Shown piece after piece: positions 16,532 through 25,575 of a DNA stretch of 64,000 bases (positions are counted from its first letter, which is position 1; every line of letters starts with the position of its first letter). The notes below the pieces were generated by a model. That model was not told the DNA's origin and ran no database searches. It worked only from the letters and a program-made list of their open reading frames with translations. Source of the DNA: Hyphomicrobiaceae bacterium (lineage in GTDB: Bacteria; Pseudomonadota; Alphaproteobacteria; Rhizobiales; Hyphomicrobiaceae); NCBI GenBank assembly GCA_041397645.1, contig JAWKWE010000004.1, forward strand, positions 1,116,001-1,180,000. Direction: 5' to 3'. The translations under genes and the position numbers were made by a program.

Positions 16532-17401
16532 CTACTCGGCGGCTTCCGAGGGCGAACGGCCGGTGGTTTTGCCTTCGGCGTCGATCTCTTTGAGGCTCTG
16601 AAGCGTCGGCATCGAGACGGTGTTATAGCCGCAATCGACGAAGTGGACCTCGCCCGTGACAGCGCCCGAGAGCGGCGAAAGCAGGTAGAGCGCCGAGCCG
16701 CCGACTTCATCGAGAGTCGGCGTACGCTTAAGCGGTGCGTTCTCGCGTTGGAAGTTGAAGATCACGCGCGCATCGCCCACGCCTGCCCCAGACAGCGTTC
16801 GCATCGGGCCAGCCGATAGTGCATTGACGCGAATGCCCTGCGGTCCGAAGTCGGCGGCGAGGTAACGTACCGAGGCTTCAAGCGCAGCCTTGGCGACGCC
16901 CATAACATTGTAGGACGGGACCCAGCGAGTCGCGCCGCCGTATGACAGCGTGATCATTGAACCGCCGTTCGGCATCAGCTCGGCCGCGCGCTTGGCGATC
17001 TCGGTGAAAGAGAAGCACGAAATCACCATGGTGTTGGTGAAGTTCTCCCGCGTCGTGTCGGCGTAGCGGCCGGCAAGCTCGCGCGGATCGGAAAACGCAA
17101 GTGCGTGAACGATGAAGTCGAGTGAACCCCACTCTGACTTGATCTTGGAAAAGACGTTGTCGACGCTCGGAAGATCGAGGACGTTGCACTCTTCGATGAT
17201 CTTGGAGCCCAGCGACTGTGCCAGCGGCGCGGCACGGCGCCCGAATGCACCGCCCTGATAGGTAAAGGCGAGTTCGGCACCCTGACCGGCAAGCACGCGG
17301 GCGATGCCCCACGCGATGGACCGGTCGTTGGCCACGCCCATTATAAGGCCCTTCTTGCCTGCCATCAGCGGACCGGGCTTTGCGATATCAATATCCGTCA
17401 T
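16532..17401 (-). CDS. fabI: enoyl-[acyl-carrier-protein] reductase (NADH)
   Basis: This 289-residue short-chain dehydrogenase relative has the FabI hallmarks: GLIMGVANDRSIAWGIA (residues 18-34, nucleotide site) and the active-site pair Tyr164 and Lys171 in SYNVMGVAK, six residues apart as in FabI, plus upstream Tyr154. It performs the last reduction in each cycle of fatty acid elongation and is the usual triclosan target. The ATG at 17401 is preceded by GAGG at a good distance; the 25 upstream codons look like leader. It lies 134 bases after fabB on the same strand, third in the fabA-fabB-fabI row. Confidence 0.95.
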   Translation of the reverse strand: MTDIDIAKPGPLMAGKKGLIMGVANDRSIAWGIARVLAGQGAELAFTYQGGAFGRRAAPLAQSLGSKIIEECNVLDLPSVDNVFSKIKSEWGSLDFIVHALAFSDPRELAGRYADTTRENFTNTMVISCFSFTEIAKRAAELMPNGGSMITLSYGGATRWVPSYNVMGVAKAALEASVRYLAADFGPQGIRVNALSAGPMRTLSGAGVGDARVIFNFQRENAPLKRTPTLDEVGGSALYLLSPLSGAVTGEVHFVDCGYNTVSMPTLQSLKEIDAEGKTTGRSPSEAAE

Positions 17402-17535
17402 GGGAAGCCTCGTATCCTTACCGAATGAACGTCCGTGAACCTGAAACCAGCCGGCTCCGCGCTTGTGAACTCTCATAAAACGGTACCGTCTGTCGTTACG
17501 CTATAAGACTGAAGACGACAGTGGCGGTCTAACGG

Positions 17536-18768
17536 TTAACCATCATGTCGGCGAAGTATGAGAGTGGCATTTGTACCGCCGAAACCGAAGCTGTTCGACA
17601 TGACACAGTTAAGCGTCACGTTGTCGAGCCGCTGGCGTGCAATCGGCACGTCAGCGAATGCCGGATCGATTTCCTCAATATTTGCGCTCTCGCAGATGAA
17701 GCCGTTATTCATCATCAGAAGTGAAAAAATAGCTTCCTGTACGCCAATAGCACCGAGCGAATGGCCCGTGAGCGATTTGGTCGCGGCAATGGTAGGAATT
17801 TCTGAGCCGAAAACCTCGCGAATTGCGTCGATTTCGCGCGCATCTCCGACCGGGGTGCCGGTGCCGTGCGGGTTAATGTAATCGATCTTCGGTACGCCCT
17901 TGCCATCGAGGCCCTTGAGCGCGAGCTTCATGCACCGGGCTGCGCCTTCGCCAGAGGGGGCGACCATGTCAAAGCCATCGGACGTTGCGCCGTAGCCGAC
18001 GACCTCGCCGTAAATCTTTGCGCCGCGCGCCTTGGCGTGTTCCAGCTCTTCCAGAACCAGCACACCGGCTCCACCCGCGATCACGAACCCATCGCGGTTT
18101 TTATCGTAAGCGCGGCTCGCCTTTTGCGGCGTGTCGTTGAAGCGCGAGGACATCGCGCCCATTGCGTCGAACAGGTTGGACAGCGTCCAGTCCAGTTCTT
18201 CGCAACCGCCCGCGAATATGATGTCTTGCTTGCCCCATTGAATGAGTTCGGCGGCATTACCGATACAGTGCGCCGACGTCGCGCAAGCAGATGAGATCGA
18301 ATAGTTCGTGCCCTTGATCTGGAACGCGGTCGCAAGCGCAGCGGATGGACCTGAGCACATCGCCTTGGGAACTTCGAAGGGGCCGATCTTCTTGGGCCCT
18401 CCCGACTTCACCGTCGTTTCTGCAGCTTCCACGATGGCGCGCGTCGAGGGACCGCCAGATCCCATGATGATGCCGGAACGTTCGTTGATGACGTCGCTTT
18501 CTTCCAAGCCGGCGTCACGGATCGCCTGATCCATCGCGATCCAATTCCAGCCGACGCCGGGGTTCATGAAGCGCTTGGGCTTGCGAGGCACCATGGCAGC
18601 CCAGTCGATCTCGGGCGCGCCGTGTACTTGGCATTTAAAGCCCAATTCAGCGTATTTCTCGGCGCGCGAGATTCCAGACTTCGCTTCGCGTAGTGAAGCG
18701 AGAACCTCCTGGCTGTTGTTTCCGATCGAGGAAACAATGCCCATTCCCGTGACGACGACGCGCCTCAT
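17536..18768 (-). CDS. fabB: beta-ketoacyl-[acyl-carrier-protein] synthase I
   Basis: The 410-residue condensing enzyme has its nucleophile Cys162 in SSACATSAHCIG, and the two catalytic His in NPHGTGTPVGD (about 296) and GHSLGAIG (about 332). Its pairing with fabA identifies it as FabB, the enzyme that elongates cis-3-decenoyl-ACP, rather than FabF. AAGGA lies 8 bases before the ATG at 18768; a TTG directly before it is less likely to be used. It probably forms an operon with fabA, 103 bases upstream. Confidence 0.95.
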   Translation of the reverse strand: MRRVVVTGMGIVSSIGNNSQEVLASLREAKSGISRAEKYAELGFKCQVHGAPEIDWAAMVPRKPKRFMNPGVGWNWIAMDQAIRDAGLEESDVINERSGIIMGSGGPSTRAIVEAAETTVKSGGPKKIGPFEVPKAMCSGPSAALATAFQIKGTNYSISSACATSAHCIGNAAELIQWGKQDIIFAGGCEELDWTLSNLFDAMGAMSSRFNDTPQKASRAYDKNRDGFVIAGGAGVLVLEELEHAKARGAKIYGEVVGYGATSDGFDMVAPSGEGAARCMKLALKGLDGKGVPKIDYINPHGTGTPVGDAREIDAIREVFGSEIPTIAATKSLTGHSLGAIGVQEAIFSLLMMNNGFICESANIEEIDPAFADVPIARQRLDNVTLNCVMSNSFGFGGTNATLILRRHDG

Positions 18769-18871
18769 CAAAAATCCTTCCCCTCGCGCCCCTCTCGGCG
18801 GTTAGCCTCGCCCAGCTTCAATCATTGGCGCCTGGCGGATTTGATCGTTTATCCGAAAGTGCGCCCCAACC

Positions 18872-19447
18872 TCAAGCGCCCGATGCAGAAGGTTCCTCGC
18901 CAGCTTGGAATAGACCGACCTTGAGATCGGTCGCGTGATAGATGGGCTCGCCGTCCGCCTTCAGCACCCCGTCGGCAATCGCCAGTTTGAGTTTGCGCAG
19001 GATGACGCGCTTGAGATCGATGACATATTCGACCTTCTTGGTCGTCGGGAGCACCATGTTGGTGAATTTCACATCTCCCACGCCGAGCGCCCGTCCGCGA
19101 CCCGGTGCGCCGAGCCAGCCAAGGTAGAATCCGACCAACTGCCACAGCGCGTCTAGGCCAAGGCAGCCCGGCATCACCGGATCGCCCTTGAAGTGGCAGT
19201 CGAAAAACCAGTTTAGTCGTTCATTTCCCGCGACCTTGAGCTCCGCCACGATCAAGCCCTTGCCGTGCGCGCCGCCCGTCTCTGAGATTTGCGAAATCCG
19301 ATCAAACATGAGCATTGGAGGTAGCGGCAACTGAGCGTTGCCAGGTCCGAACAACTCGCCGCGTCCGCAGCTCAATAGATCCTCGAACTCGAAACTGGGT
19401 CGGCGGTCAGCCATCGTGTTCTCACTTCCCTGTAAATCTTGGGCCAT
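18872..19447 (-). CDS. fabA: 3-hydroxydecanoyl-[acyl-carrier-protein] dehydratase/isomerase
   Basis: The 191-residue protein has the single-domain hot-dog fold with the catalytic His85 in DCHFKGDPVMPGCLGLDALWQ and Asp99. It introduces the cis double bond in anaerobic-type unsaturated fatty acid synthesis. AAGGAG lies 6 bases before the first ATG, so I keep the longer start rather than the internal MADRRPSFEFE that matches most family N-termini. It is divergent from irr, the usual arrangement in rhizobial genomes. Confidence 0.95.
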   Translation of the reverse strand: MAQDLQGSENTMADRRPSFEFEDLLSCGRGELFGPGNAQLPLPPMLMFDRISQISETGGAHGKGLIVAELKVAGNERLNWFFDCHFKGDPVMPGCLGLDALWQLVGFYLGWLGAPGRGRALGVGDVKFTNMVLPTTKKVEYVIDLKRVILRKLKLAIADGVLKADGEPIYHATDLKVGLFQAGEEPSASGA

Positions 19448-19567
19448 TAGTGGCTCCTTGGCGCGGGGTGTCTATCACAAGGATTTTCGAACTCAAAGTC
19501 GGGCGCGGTTGGCGCAAATCAAGATGTCGGATGAAAAGCCAAAGAAAAACATAGTGTTGTGAGGATG

Positions 19568-19596
19568 TTGCGCAGAGTTGCGGTCAGGCATATTAT
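19568..19596 (+). promoter_or_regulatory. candidate sigma-70-type promoter for irr
   Basis: TTGCGC (19568-19573), an exact 17-base spacer and TATTAT (19591-19596) lie 114 bases before the irr start in the 262-base gap between the divergent fabA and irr. No full Irr-box was found here, only a half-site TTCTAAG near 19678. Confidence 0.35.
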
Positions 19597-19709
19597 GTCG
19601 ATAACCCCTGTGTGCGGCTAAGTCGCGCCTGGTAATGGTGGTGTGTCAGCACATCCCTTAAGTATCGAACTGATTTTCTAAGGCCTAAGGCTAGGACGCG
19701 GCTGAAAGA

Positions 19710-20162
19710 ATGAGTGTCTCCCAAGACGATTGTGACGGCCCTGAGAGCCATCGGATCGAACCCGTACGCAGCGTGCCAGAGGTGCTGCGCGATGCTGGGT
19801 TGAGGCCGACACGTCAGCGCTTGGCGCTGGGAAGCCTGCTATTTGGTGGGAGCGACAGGCACGTTACCGCGGAGCAGCTTCACGCGGAAGTCGTGGCGCG
19901 AGGGGAGCACGTCTCGTTAGCGACCGTCTACAACACGCTGCATCAGTTCAAGCGCGCCGGTCTCGTGCGGGAATTGGCCATTGAGGGGGCGAAGGCTTAT
20001 TTCGACACCAACACGTCCAACCATAATCACTTCCTGTTGGAGTCCGAAGGCGAGCTGATGGATATCCCAGGGAATGCCATTTCGGTATCAGGCGTACCAG
20101 CGCCGCCCGAAGGCATGCGAATAACGCACATCGACGTGGTCGTCCGCCTGGCGAAGAAATAG
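19710..20162 (+). CDS. irr: Irr-type iron/heme-responsive regulator, Fur family
   Basis: The 150-residue protein has the Fur winged helix (LRPTRQRLALGSLLF, HVTAEQLHAEV, SLATVYNTLHQF) and the dimer/metal half with HNHF (about 110-113), the His cluster that binds heme in Irr. The Cys-Pro heme motif near the N-terminus of Bradyrhizobium Irr is absent, as in many other Irr proteins. It lacks the CxxC zinc pairs of true Fur. Irr controls heme synthesis, iron uptake and iron storage genes when iron is low. Its position beside fabA is the standard one in Hyphomicrobiales. Confidence 0.9.
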   Translation: MSVSQDDCDGPESHRIEPVRSVPEVLRDAGLRPTRQRLALGSLLFGGSDRHVTAEQLHAEVVARGEHVSLATVYNTLHQFKRAGLVRELAIEGAKAYFDTNTSNHNHFLLESEGELMDIPGNAISVSGVPAPPEGMRITHIDVVVRLAKK

Positions 20163-20196
20163 CGCTGCGCCGCCTGTTTTCCTCCCGTCTTCCGCG

Positions 20197-20883
20197 TTAG
20201 TTGATTGTCTCGCCCTCGTAGACGCCCCAAAGCTTTTTCTGCTCGATGTAGCCCCCGTAGTCTTCCACCGAGACACGGCACCAGCGGCCATCGCAGGAGT
20301 GCAAATTCGCTATCACACCTGCTTCGACGTTGACGACGACAGAGGACCGTTCGCTGTCGCGGGAATGTATGGCGACCTGTGGCGGCTTGAGACCAGCTTT
20401 GATTTCCCATGGCAAGACCAACGCCGTCCGCCGGCCGGATAGCAGCGACTGCAGCACCCAGCCCGTGGTGCCTTCCGCATCGCGCACCTGCCGCCAAGCC
20501 TCGTATTCCTTGATGACTTCCAGGGGAAGCCCGGCGCGGCGGAAAACCCAGCCGGTCGGATACTCCGTGCTGGGACCATTGCGAAGGTTGACCCGATCCG
20601 ATTTGAGGCTGACGAAGCGCGGGACAGGCAGCCCGCTGCCGGAGGGTACGGAACGGTCTTGCGCGCGTGCGCTGGACGAAAGACCCACCTGAGCCGTCGA
20701 AACCAACGCAAAGATCATCACGCCAAGGGCCGGCGCGGATAGCAAATGCCAATCGCGCACACGCCAGCGCCCATAAAGCGGCCCTGAGAAGACGCGATGG
20801 AGGTTATGGAGTAGTGGTTTCGTCACGCTGCTCTTGCTCGTTTCCGCAAGGTTCTGACGTCTAGTGGACTGGCCCCGAGGCAT
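20197..20883 (-). CDS. periplasmic SH3-domain protein (228 aa)
   Basis: After a basic N-terminal part, one hydrophobic segment (about residues 50-75, ending in SSARAQ) looks like a signal or anchor. Two bacterial SH3 domains follow: RVNLRNGPSTEYPTGWVFRRAGLPLEVI with WRQVRD and GTTGWV (about 98-145), then a second with VVVNVEAGVIANLHSCDGRWCRVSVEDYGGYI (about 182-215). Such proteins bind peptidoglycan or other envelope partners; no enzyme domain is present. The N-terminus is uncertain because no ribosome site is evident and ATGs are scarce. It is divergent from the hydroxyacid dehydrogenase. Confidence 0.75.
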   Translation of the reverse strand: MPRGQSTRRQNLAETSKSSVTKPLLHNLHRVFSGPLYGRWRVRDWHLLSAPALGVMIFALVSTAQVGLSSSARAQDRSVPSGSGLPVPRFVSLKSDRVNLRNGPSTEYPTGWVFRRAGLPLEVIKEYEAWRQVRDAEGTTGWVLQSLLSGRRTALVLPWEIKAGLKPPQVAIHSRDSERSSVVVNVEAGVIANLHSCDGRWCRVSVEDYGGYIEQKKLWGVYEGETIN

Positions 20884-21056
20884 AACTTTGGCGGTAAGGG
20901 TCAGTCTGAAGCTCGTCCAGAGAAATTTCGGTGCTTTGTCATCGCTAAGACCATCTGTTAGACACTCAGATCGACGACATCGTCCACGACACGCGCTCGG
21001 AGATAATCCTAGTCGGCGCCCACTTCACTCAAACGATTATCCCCCTGGAATCATTC

Positions 21057-22055
21057 ATGCCCAGCACCCCTAAAAAACCGGTTGTCATCGTAACACGCAA
21101 GCTTCCCGACGTCGTCGAAACGCGCATGTGCGAGCTATTTGATACGGAGCTCAACGTCGACGACAAACCGATGACCCACCAGGAGCTGGTCGAGGCGGCC
21201 AAGCGTGCGGACGTATTGGTACCAACGGTGACCGACCGTATCGATCGATCCATACTTACGCAGGCAGGGCCGAATTTGCGGCTGATCGCCAATTTCGGCA
21301 CCGGCGTGGACAACGTGGATCTCGATACCGCGCGCAATCGTTCGATTCTGGTGACGAACACGCCGGGCGTGCTGACGGAAGACACCGCAGACATGACCAT
21401 GGCGCTAATCCTCGCCGTGCCGCGGCGTATCTATGAAGGTGCGGCATACCTCAAGGAGCGTGGCAATGAGTGGAGCGGATGGTCGCCCACCTGGATGCTT
21501 GGCCACCGCATCTTCGGCAAGCGCCTCGGCATCATCGGTATGGGCCGCATCGGACAGGCGGTTGCCCGCCGCGCCAAGGCTTTCGGTCTGCAGATCCATT
21601 ATCACAACCGTCGCCGAGTCCCGGTGGAAGTCGAGCAGGAGCTGGAGGCGACGTACTGGGAAAGCCTGGATCAGATGCTCACCCGCGTCGACATCGTCTC
21701 GGTCAACTGCCCGCACACGCCCGCGACCTATCATTTGCTCTCTGCGCGCCGGTTGAAGCTGCTCAAGCCTTCGTCCTTCATCGTCAATACCTCCCGCGGC
21801 GAGGTTATCGATGAGAACGAGCTTGTGCGTCAGCTCGAACAGGGGACCATTGCGGGTGCGGGGCTCGACGTGTTCGAACACGAGCCGACCGTCAATCCGC
21901 GGCTGTTGTCATCCAGTCGGGTCGTTGCCTTGCCCCACATGAGTTCGGCGACGCTTGAGGGTCGCATCGACATGGGCGAGAAGGTGATCATCAACATCAA
22001 GGCTTTTGCCGACGGGCATGCACCGCCCGACCGCGTTCACGCCGCGATGTTCTGA
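21057..22055 (+). CDS. D-2-hydroxyacid dehydrogenase, glyoxylate/hydroxypyruvate reductase type
   Basis: The 332-residue protein has the D-isomer dehydrogenase fold: a catalytic N-domain, then LGIIGMGRIGQAVARRAKAFG (about 158-178, NAD(P) site), an Arg in VNTSRGEVID, a Glu in FEHEP and the catalytic His in LPHMSSAT. The phosphate-contacting HNRRR after the second strand suggests NADPH preference. It would reduce glyoxylate or hydroxypyruvate, a plausible role in one-carbon or photorespiratory metabolism, but the exact substrate is inferred. The start is clear from the PVVIVTRKLP strand. Confidence 0.9.
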   Translation: MPSTPKKPVVIVTRKLPDVVETRMCELFDTELNVDDKPMTHQELVEAAKRADVLVPTVTDRIDRSILTQAGPNLRLIANFGTGVDNVDLDTARNRSILVTNTPGVLTEDTADMTMALILAVPRRIYEGAAYLKERGNEWSGWSPTWMLGHRIFGKRLGIIGMGRIGQAVARRAKAFGLQIHYHNRRRVPVEVEQELEATYWESLDQMLTRVDIVSVNCPHTPATYHLLSARRLKLLKPSSFIVNTSRGEVIDENELVRQLEQGTIAGAGLDVFEHEPTVNPRLLSSSRVVALPHMSSATLEGRIDMGEKVIINIKAFADGHAPPDRVHAAMF

Positions 22056-22138
22056 TGGCCTGATGAAACGGGAAGGTCTGTTTTGCAAAGCGGAACTGGC
22101 TAGTAGTGCCGCTGACCAGATCGCTTGCCCAAGGAGGG

Positions 22139-23413
22139 TCAGCCTTTGGCTTCGCCCGCCGCGAGCGCAAGTTGCATGATCGTATCTGCGTAGAACACGA
22201 ACGTCGCCACGTATGCAATCGCCAGCAGCACCCATTGCATCCCGGTGAGCGGGGGAAGGCGCAGGGCCGTAGCGCCCCGTTTCGATGCCAGCAGTGGCGC
22301 CACAAGCAAAAGTACGATCAGCAGTACGTAGCTCTTGATTGCGAGCGCAAGAGCAGCTCCGGCCACTAATGCGACAGCGTTGAAGACGCGTGCGGCGTTC
22401 TCGTTGAAGCGAGATAGCAAGGCCTGTGTGATCTGGCCGCCGTCTAATGGCAGGATCGGCAGGAGATTGAAGCCGTTCAGCAGCGCGCTCATCAACGTCA
22501 ACTCCGTCATGAAGGCATCTTTGCCCTGCATGGCCAGGAACATGAACAATCCCGTCGACAGAAGGCTGAAGCCGGGTCCCATGAGAGCGATGAGCCCCCG
22601 CTCGGCTTCGCTTTCAAAACGGTCGGCGCTGACGGCGACACCGCCGAAAAAAGGCACGAAGTAGAGCCCTTTCACGGGGATGCCTGTCCAGCGCATCGCC
22701 ATGACGTGACCGAGTTCATGGATGAGAATGACAAGGATCAGCATGGCAGCAGCCGACCATCCGAACATCGCAAAGAAGCTGGCGAAGGTGAGCGCGCCGG
22801 TCAGTAGCGCGTTCTTGATCGCGTCCTGGCCCGAGTCGCTCGTCCTGCCGGCGCGGAGCTGTGCATTCGCGCGCAAGCGGCGAATGTTTTGCACGGCCGC
22901 GAGCGGCACGAGGAGGCGGGAGGAAAAGCGCGTATGCGTGACTTTATAGGTAGAAGTGATCATTGAGGTGTGCTCATCGCCTGTCACGGCGAAAGCGCAA
23001 ACATAGTCATCGCCCGGACAGCACTCGGGTGCGGATTCGGCCTTGAGAACCTCGATGGCCATGGCTTCACCCGGACGCTCGTCAAGCACGCGATAAGCCA
23101 TCGGCAGATCGAGTTCGCCGATCTTCAGACGTCCGGTGTAGACGCCGGGACGTGTCGGGTCGGCATCGGTCGTGATTTCGATGGGCGGCGTGCCTTCCAG
23201 GCGGACCGAGTGCGCGGATGCGACGGCCCACGTCGCCGACTTGGGTGCATTCACGTCCATAGAGAGCGTGTAGCTCCTGCGGTTACGGCCAGCCATCGCG
23301 TCGAAGGGAGCGCGCAAGAACTCCCCAAGGACGAACCAAATGTGAGACAGCAGCACTAGCACGCGGATTTCAGGCTCTCGATGATCTGCGACGCCGGCAA
23401 AGAAACCGGACAC
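22139..23413 (-). CDS. site-2 protease-like membrane metallopeptidase (M50 family)
   Basis: The C-terminal half has six or so hydrophobic segments with the zinc motif HELGH (residues 232-236) and the third ligand in NLLPILPLDGGQ (about 337-348). Both are intact, so it should be active. The first 170 residues form a soluble domain with a Cys-Cys pair, similar in look to SRPBCC/coenzyme-transport folds. M50 enzymes cut peptide bonds inside the membrane, often to release regulators; the substrate is unknown. The upstream GTG start is uncertain and the ATG of MDVNAPKS is an alternative. Confidence 0.8.
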   Translation of the reverse strand: MSGFFAGVADHREPEIRVLVLLSHIWFVLGEFLRAPFDAMAGRNRRSYTLSMDVNAPKSATWAVASAHSVRLEGTPPIEITTDADPTRPGVYTGRLKIGELDLPMAYRVLDERPGEAMAIEVLKAESAPECCPGDDYVCAFAVTGDEHTSMITSTYKVTHTRFSSRLLVPLAAVQNIRRLRANAQLRAGRTSDSGQDAIKNALLTGALTFASFFAMFGWSAAAMLILVILIHELGHVMAMRWTGIPVKGLYFVPFFGGVAVSADRFESEAERGLIALMGPGFSLLSTGLFMFLAMQGKDAFMTELTLMSALLNGFNLLPILPLDGGQITQALLSRFNENAARVFNAVALVAGAALALAIKSYVLLIVLLLVAPLLASKRGATALRLPPLTGMQWVLLAIAYVATFVFYADTIMQLALAAGEAKG

Positions 23414-23586
23414 GGCGCGCGCAAATGGCGGCCCCCCACCCTAATTCCTTCCCGGGTTGAACGCGAGTGCGGGGCCGATCAATATCTCGATCAATATTCG
23501 ATGTAAGCAATATGAGCCCTTGGTCGCATCAAGCCGCTTCGGGGTTCAGTTCCACACGGAACCTTATTGCCTGAAGGACAAATGTG

Positions 23587-24423
23587 TTAACGCGCCGCGC
23601 AGGCGGGCTCAGCGAGGGGCGCGTGCTGAGATAGATCGCGGATTGTGGGGTTTTTGCCTGACAACGGATTATCTGGATCCCAGGCAAGCTGCACGGTGTC
23701 GAAGCGGCTCGCCTGTGCGTCGTAGATCAGAAGCTTGCCGGCGAGGCTTTCCCCGATGCTGGCGATTTCTTTCACGACCTCTGTGGCCTGAAGCGTTCCT
23801 ACGACGCCAGCGACGGGACCCAGTACGCCAACTTCCGAGCAGTTGGCGACAAGCCCAGCGGGTGGCGCTTCCGGAAAGATGCAGCGCAAGGAGGGATAAG
23901 GCGTGCCATCGGGCTGCGTTTCGTGCGGCTTAAATACAGACACGTAGCCGTCCAACGGCCCGAGGGCGGCATAAACCAGGGTTTTCTTCATCAGGTAGCA
24001 GGCGTCCGATACCAGATAGCGCGTGGCGAAATTATCGGATCCGTCAGCTACAATGTCGTAGCGCGCGATGATGTCGAGAGCATTGCTGGCATCGATGCGT
24101 GTGCGGTACGTTTCCACCTTAACAAGCGGATTGAGACGCGCGATCGCGTCAGCCGCGCTTTCGACCTTGGGCCGCCCGGCATCGGCCGTGGCATGCAAGA
24201 CTTGACGCTGAAGATTGTCGATGGAGACAACGTCGTCGTCGATAACGCCAAGCGTTCCCACGCCCGCCGCCGCGAGATAGAGCAGAACCGGCGAGCCAAG
24301 CCCGCCGGCGCCGATGACGAGGACGCGGGCGGCCTTGAGCTTCTGTTGGCCCTGGCCACCGAGCTCGCGCAATACGAGGTGGCGCTTGTAGCGCTGGGAT
24401 TCCTCGGGCGTCAGTGTCGTCAT
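23587..24423 (-). CDS. HesA/MoeB/ThiF-family E1-like sulfur-carrier adenylyltransferase
   Basis: The 278-residue protein has the ATP site VLVIGAGGLGSPVLLYLAAAG (about residues 34-54), the Asp in GTLGVIDDD, RQVLH and the conserved Cys segments LRCIFPEAPP and ANCSEVGVLG. It activates the C-terminal glycine of a small sulfur carrier (MoaD, ThiS or similar) as an acyl-adenylate. There is no C-terminal rhodanese domain. I start at MTTLTPEESQRYKRH, the usual family N-terminus. It lies 20 bases after cysK, which fits a role in sulfur transfer, but MoeB and ThiF cannot be told apart here. Confidence 0.88.
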   Translation of the reverse strand: MTTLTPEESQRYKRHLVLRELGGQGQQKLKAARVLVIGAGGLGSPVLLYLAAAGVGTLGVIDDDVVSIDNLQRQVLHATADAGRPKVESAADAIARLNPLVKVETYRTRIDASNALDIIARYDIVADGSDNFATRYLVSDACYLMKKTLVYAALGPLDGYVSVFKPHETQPDGTPYPSLRCIFPEAPPAGLVANCSEVGVLGPVAGVVGTLQATEVVKEIASIGESLAGKLLIYDAQASRFDTVQLAWDPDNPLSGKNPTIRDLSQHAPLAEPACAAR

Positions 24424-24443
24424 CGGTTTATGTAATCCTGCGA

Positions 24444-25439
24444 TCAGCTCTTGCCGGGATCGAGGAAGAGCTCGCTCGAATAATAGCGTTCCGCGCACGA
24501 CGGCGAGAAGGTGACAATGGTCTTGCCCGCCATGTCCGGCCGTTCGGCCAGTGCGATGGAAGCGGCGAGATTGGCGCCGGTGGAAATGCCACCCGGAATG
24601 CCCTCGACCTTTGCGAGCATCCGCGAGGTTTCAAGCGCCGCTTCACTCGAGACCTGGATGATATCATCGATCAGCTTGGTGTCGAGGATGCTTGGGACGA
24701 AGCCTGCGCCGATGCCCTGGATCTTATGAGGACCGCGCGGTCCGCCAGATAGAATGGCGCTTGTCGATGGCTCAACCGCGATCATCTTCAAGTCCGGCTT
24801 GCGCGGCTTGAGGGCGCGGCCGACACCCGTGAGCGTTCCGCCGGTTCCGACACCTGCGACGATTGCATCGACCTTGCCGCCGGTGTCTTTCCAAATTTCT
24901 TCCGCGGTGGTCATCTCGTGCACGAGAGGATTGGCGGGGTTGTCGAACTGGCCCGGGATCACCGCGCCCGGAATCGTCTCGGCAAGCTCTTGCGCGCGTG
25001 CCACCGCTGCAGGCATTCCGCCCGGTCCCGGGGTGAGTTCCAGTTCCGCGCCGAGATGCGCGAGGATCTTGCGCCGCTCGATCGACATCGTCTCCGGCAT
25101 CACGAGAATGAGGCGATAGCCGCGCGCTGCAGCAACGAACGCAAGTCCGATACCTGTGTTGCCCGATGTCGGTTCCACAAGCACCGATTTGCCTGGTGTG
25201 ATGCGGCCCTGAGCCTCGAGTGTGTCGATCATGGATACGCCGATACGATCCTTCACCGAGGAGAGCGGATTGAAGAACTCAAGCTTCATAAGGATGTCGG
25301 CTTTGAGGTTCTTCTCACGCTTGAGATTGTTGAGCCGAACAAGCGGCGTATGACCGATGGTTTCAGCGATGCTGTCGTAAACGCGGCCACGTCCCCACGA
25401 CTGTGTGGCGGCGAGCGTCTTGATCTCGGTGTTCGTCAT
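24444..25439 (-). CDS. cysK: cysteine synthase A (O-acetylserine sulfhydrylase)
   Basis: The 331-residue PLP enzyme has its lysine in PLSSVKDRIG (about residue 60), the substrate loop EPTSGNTGIGLAFVAAA and the PLP phosphate loop VGTGGTLTGVGRALK (about 195-210), with Ser in the C-terminal SPSCAERY. It makes cysteine from O-acetylserine and sulfide in the cytoplasm. The frame is open 85 codons further upstream, but those codons show no similarity, so I start at MTNTEIK, where sequence similarity to the family begins soon after. Confidence 0.95.
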   Translation of the reverse strand: MTNTEIKTLAATQSWGRGRVYDSIAETIGHTPLVRLNNLKREKNLKADILMKLEFFNPLSSVKDRIGVSMIDTLEAQGRITPGKSVLVEPTSGNTGIGLAFVAAARGYRLILVMPETMSIERRKILAHLGAELELTPGPGGMPAAVARAQELAETIPGAVIPGQFDNPANPLVHEMTTAEEIWKDTGGKVDAIVAGVGTGGTLTGVGRALKPRKPDLKMIAVEPSTSAILSGGPRGPHKIQGIGAGFVPSILDTKLIDDIIQVSSEAALETSRMLAKVEGIPGGISTGANLAASIALAERPDMAGKTIVTFSPSCAERYYSSELFLDPGKS

Positions 25440-25575
25440 CGGAGTTTCCCATGTGAATTTCTCGCCTCTCGCCAAAGACTTGGCAGCGAGGCCAATTGAG
25501 TGCTTGTCGCAAGGAATGGGGCATGGCTCAAGTTGCGCGGCAGAAAACGACGCCTCACGGGGCGTGGCACCAGGG

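Noticed and set aside
19655..19695. An Irr-box in the irr/fabA intergenic region
   Set aside because: Only a half-site (TTCTAAG near 19678) is present; the other half does not match, so autoregulation through a full box is not supported.
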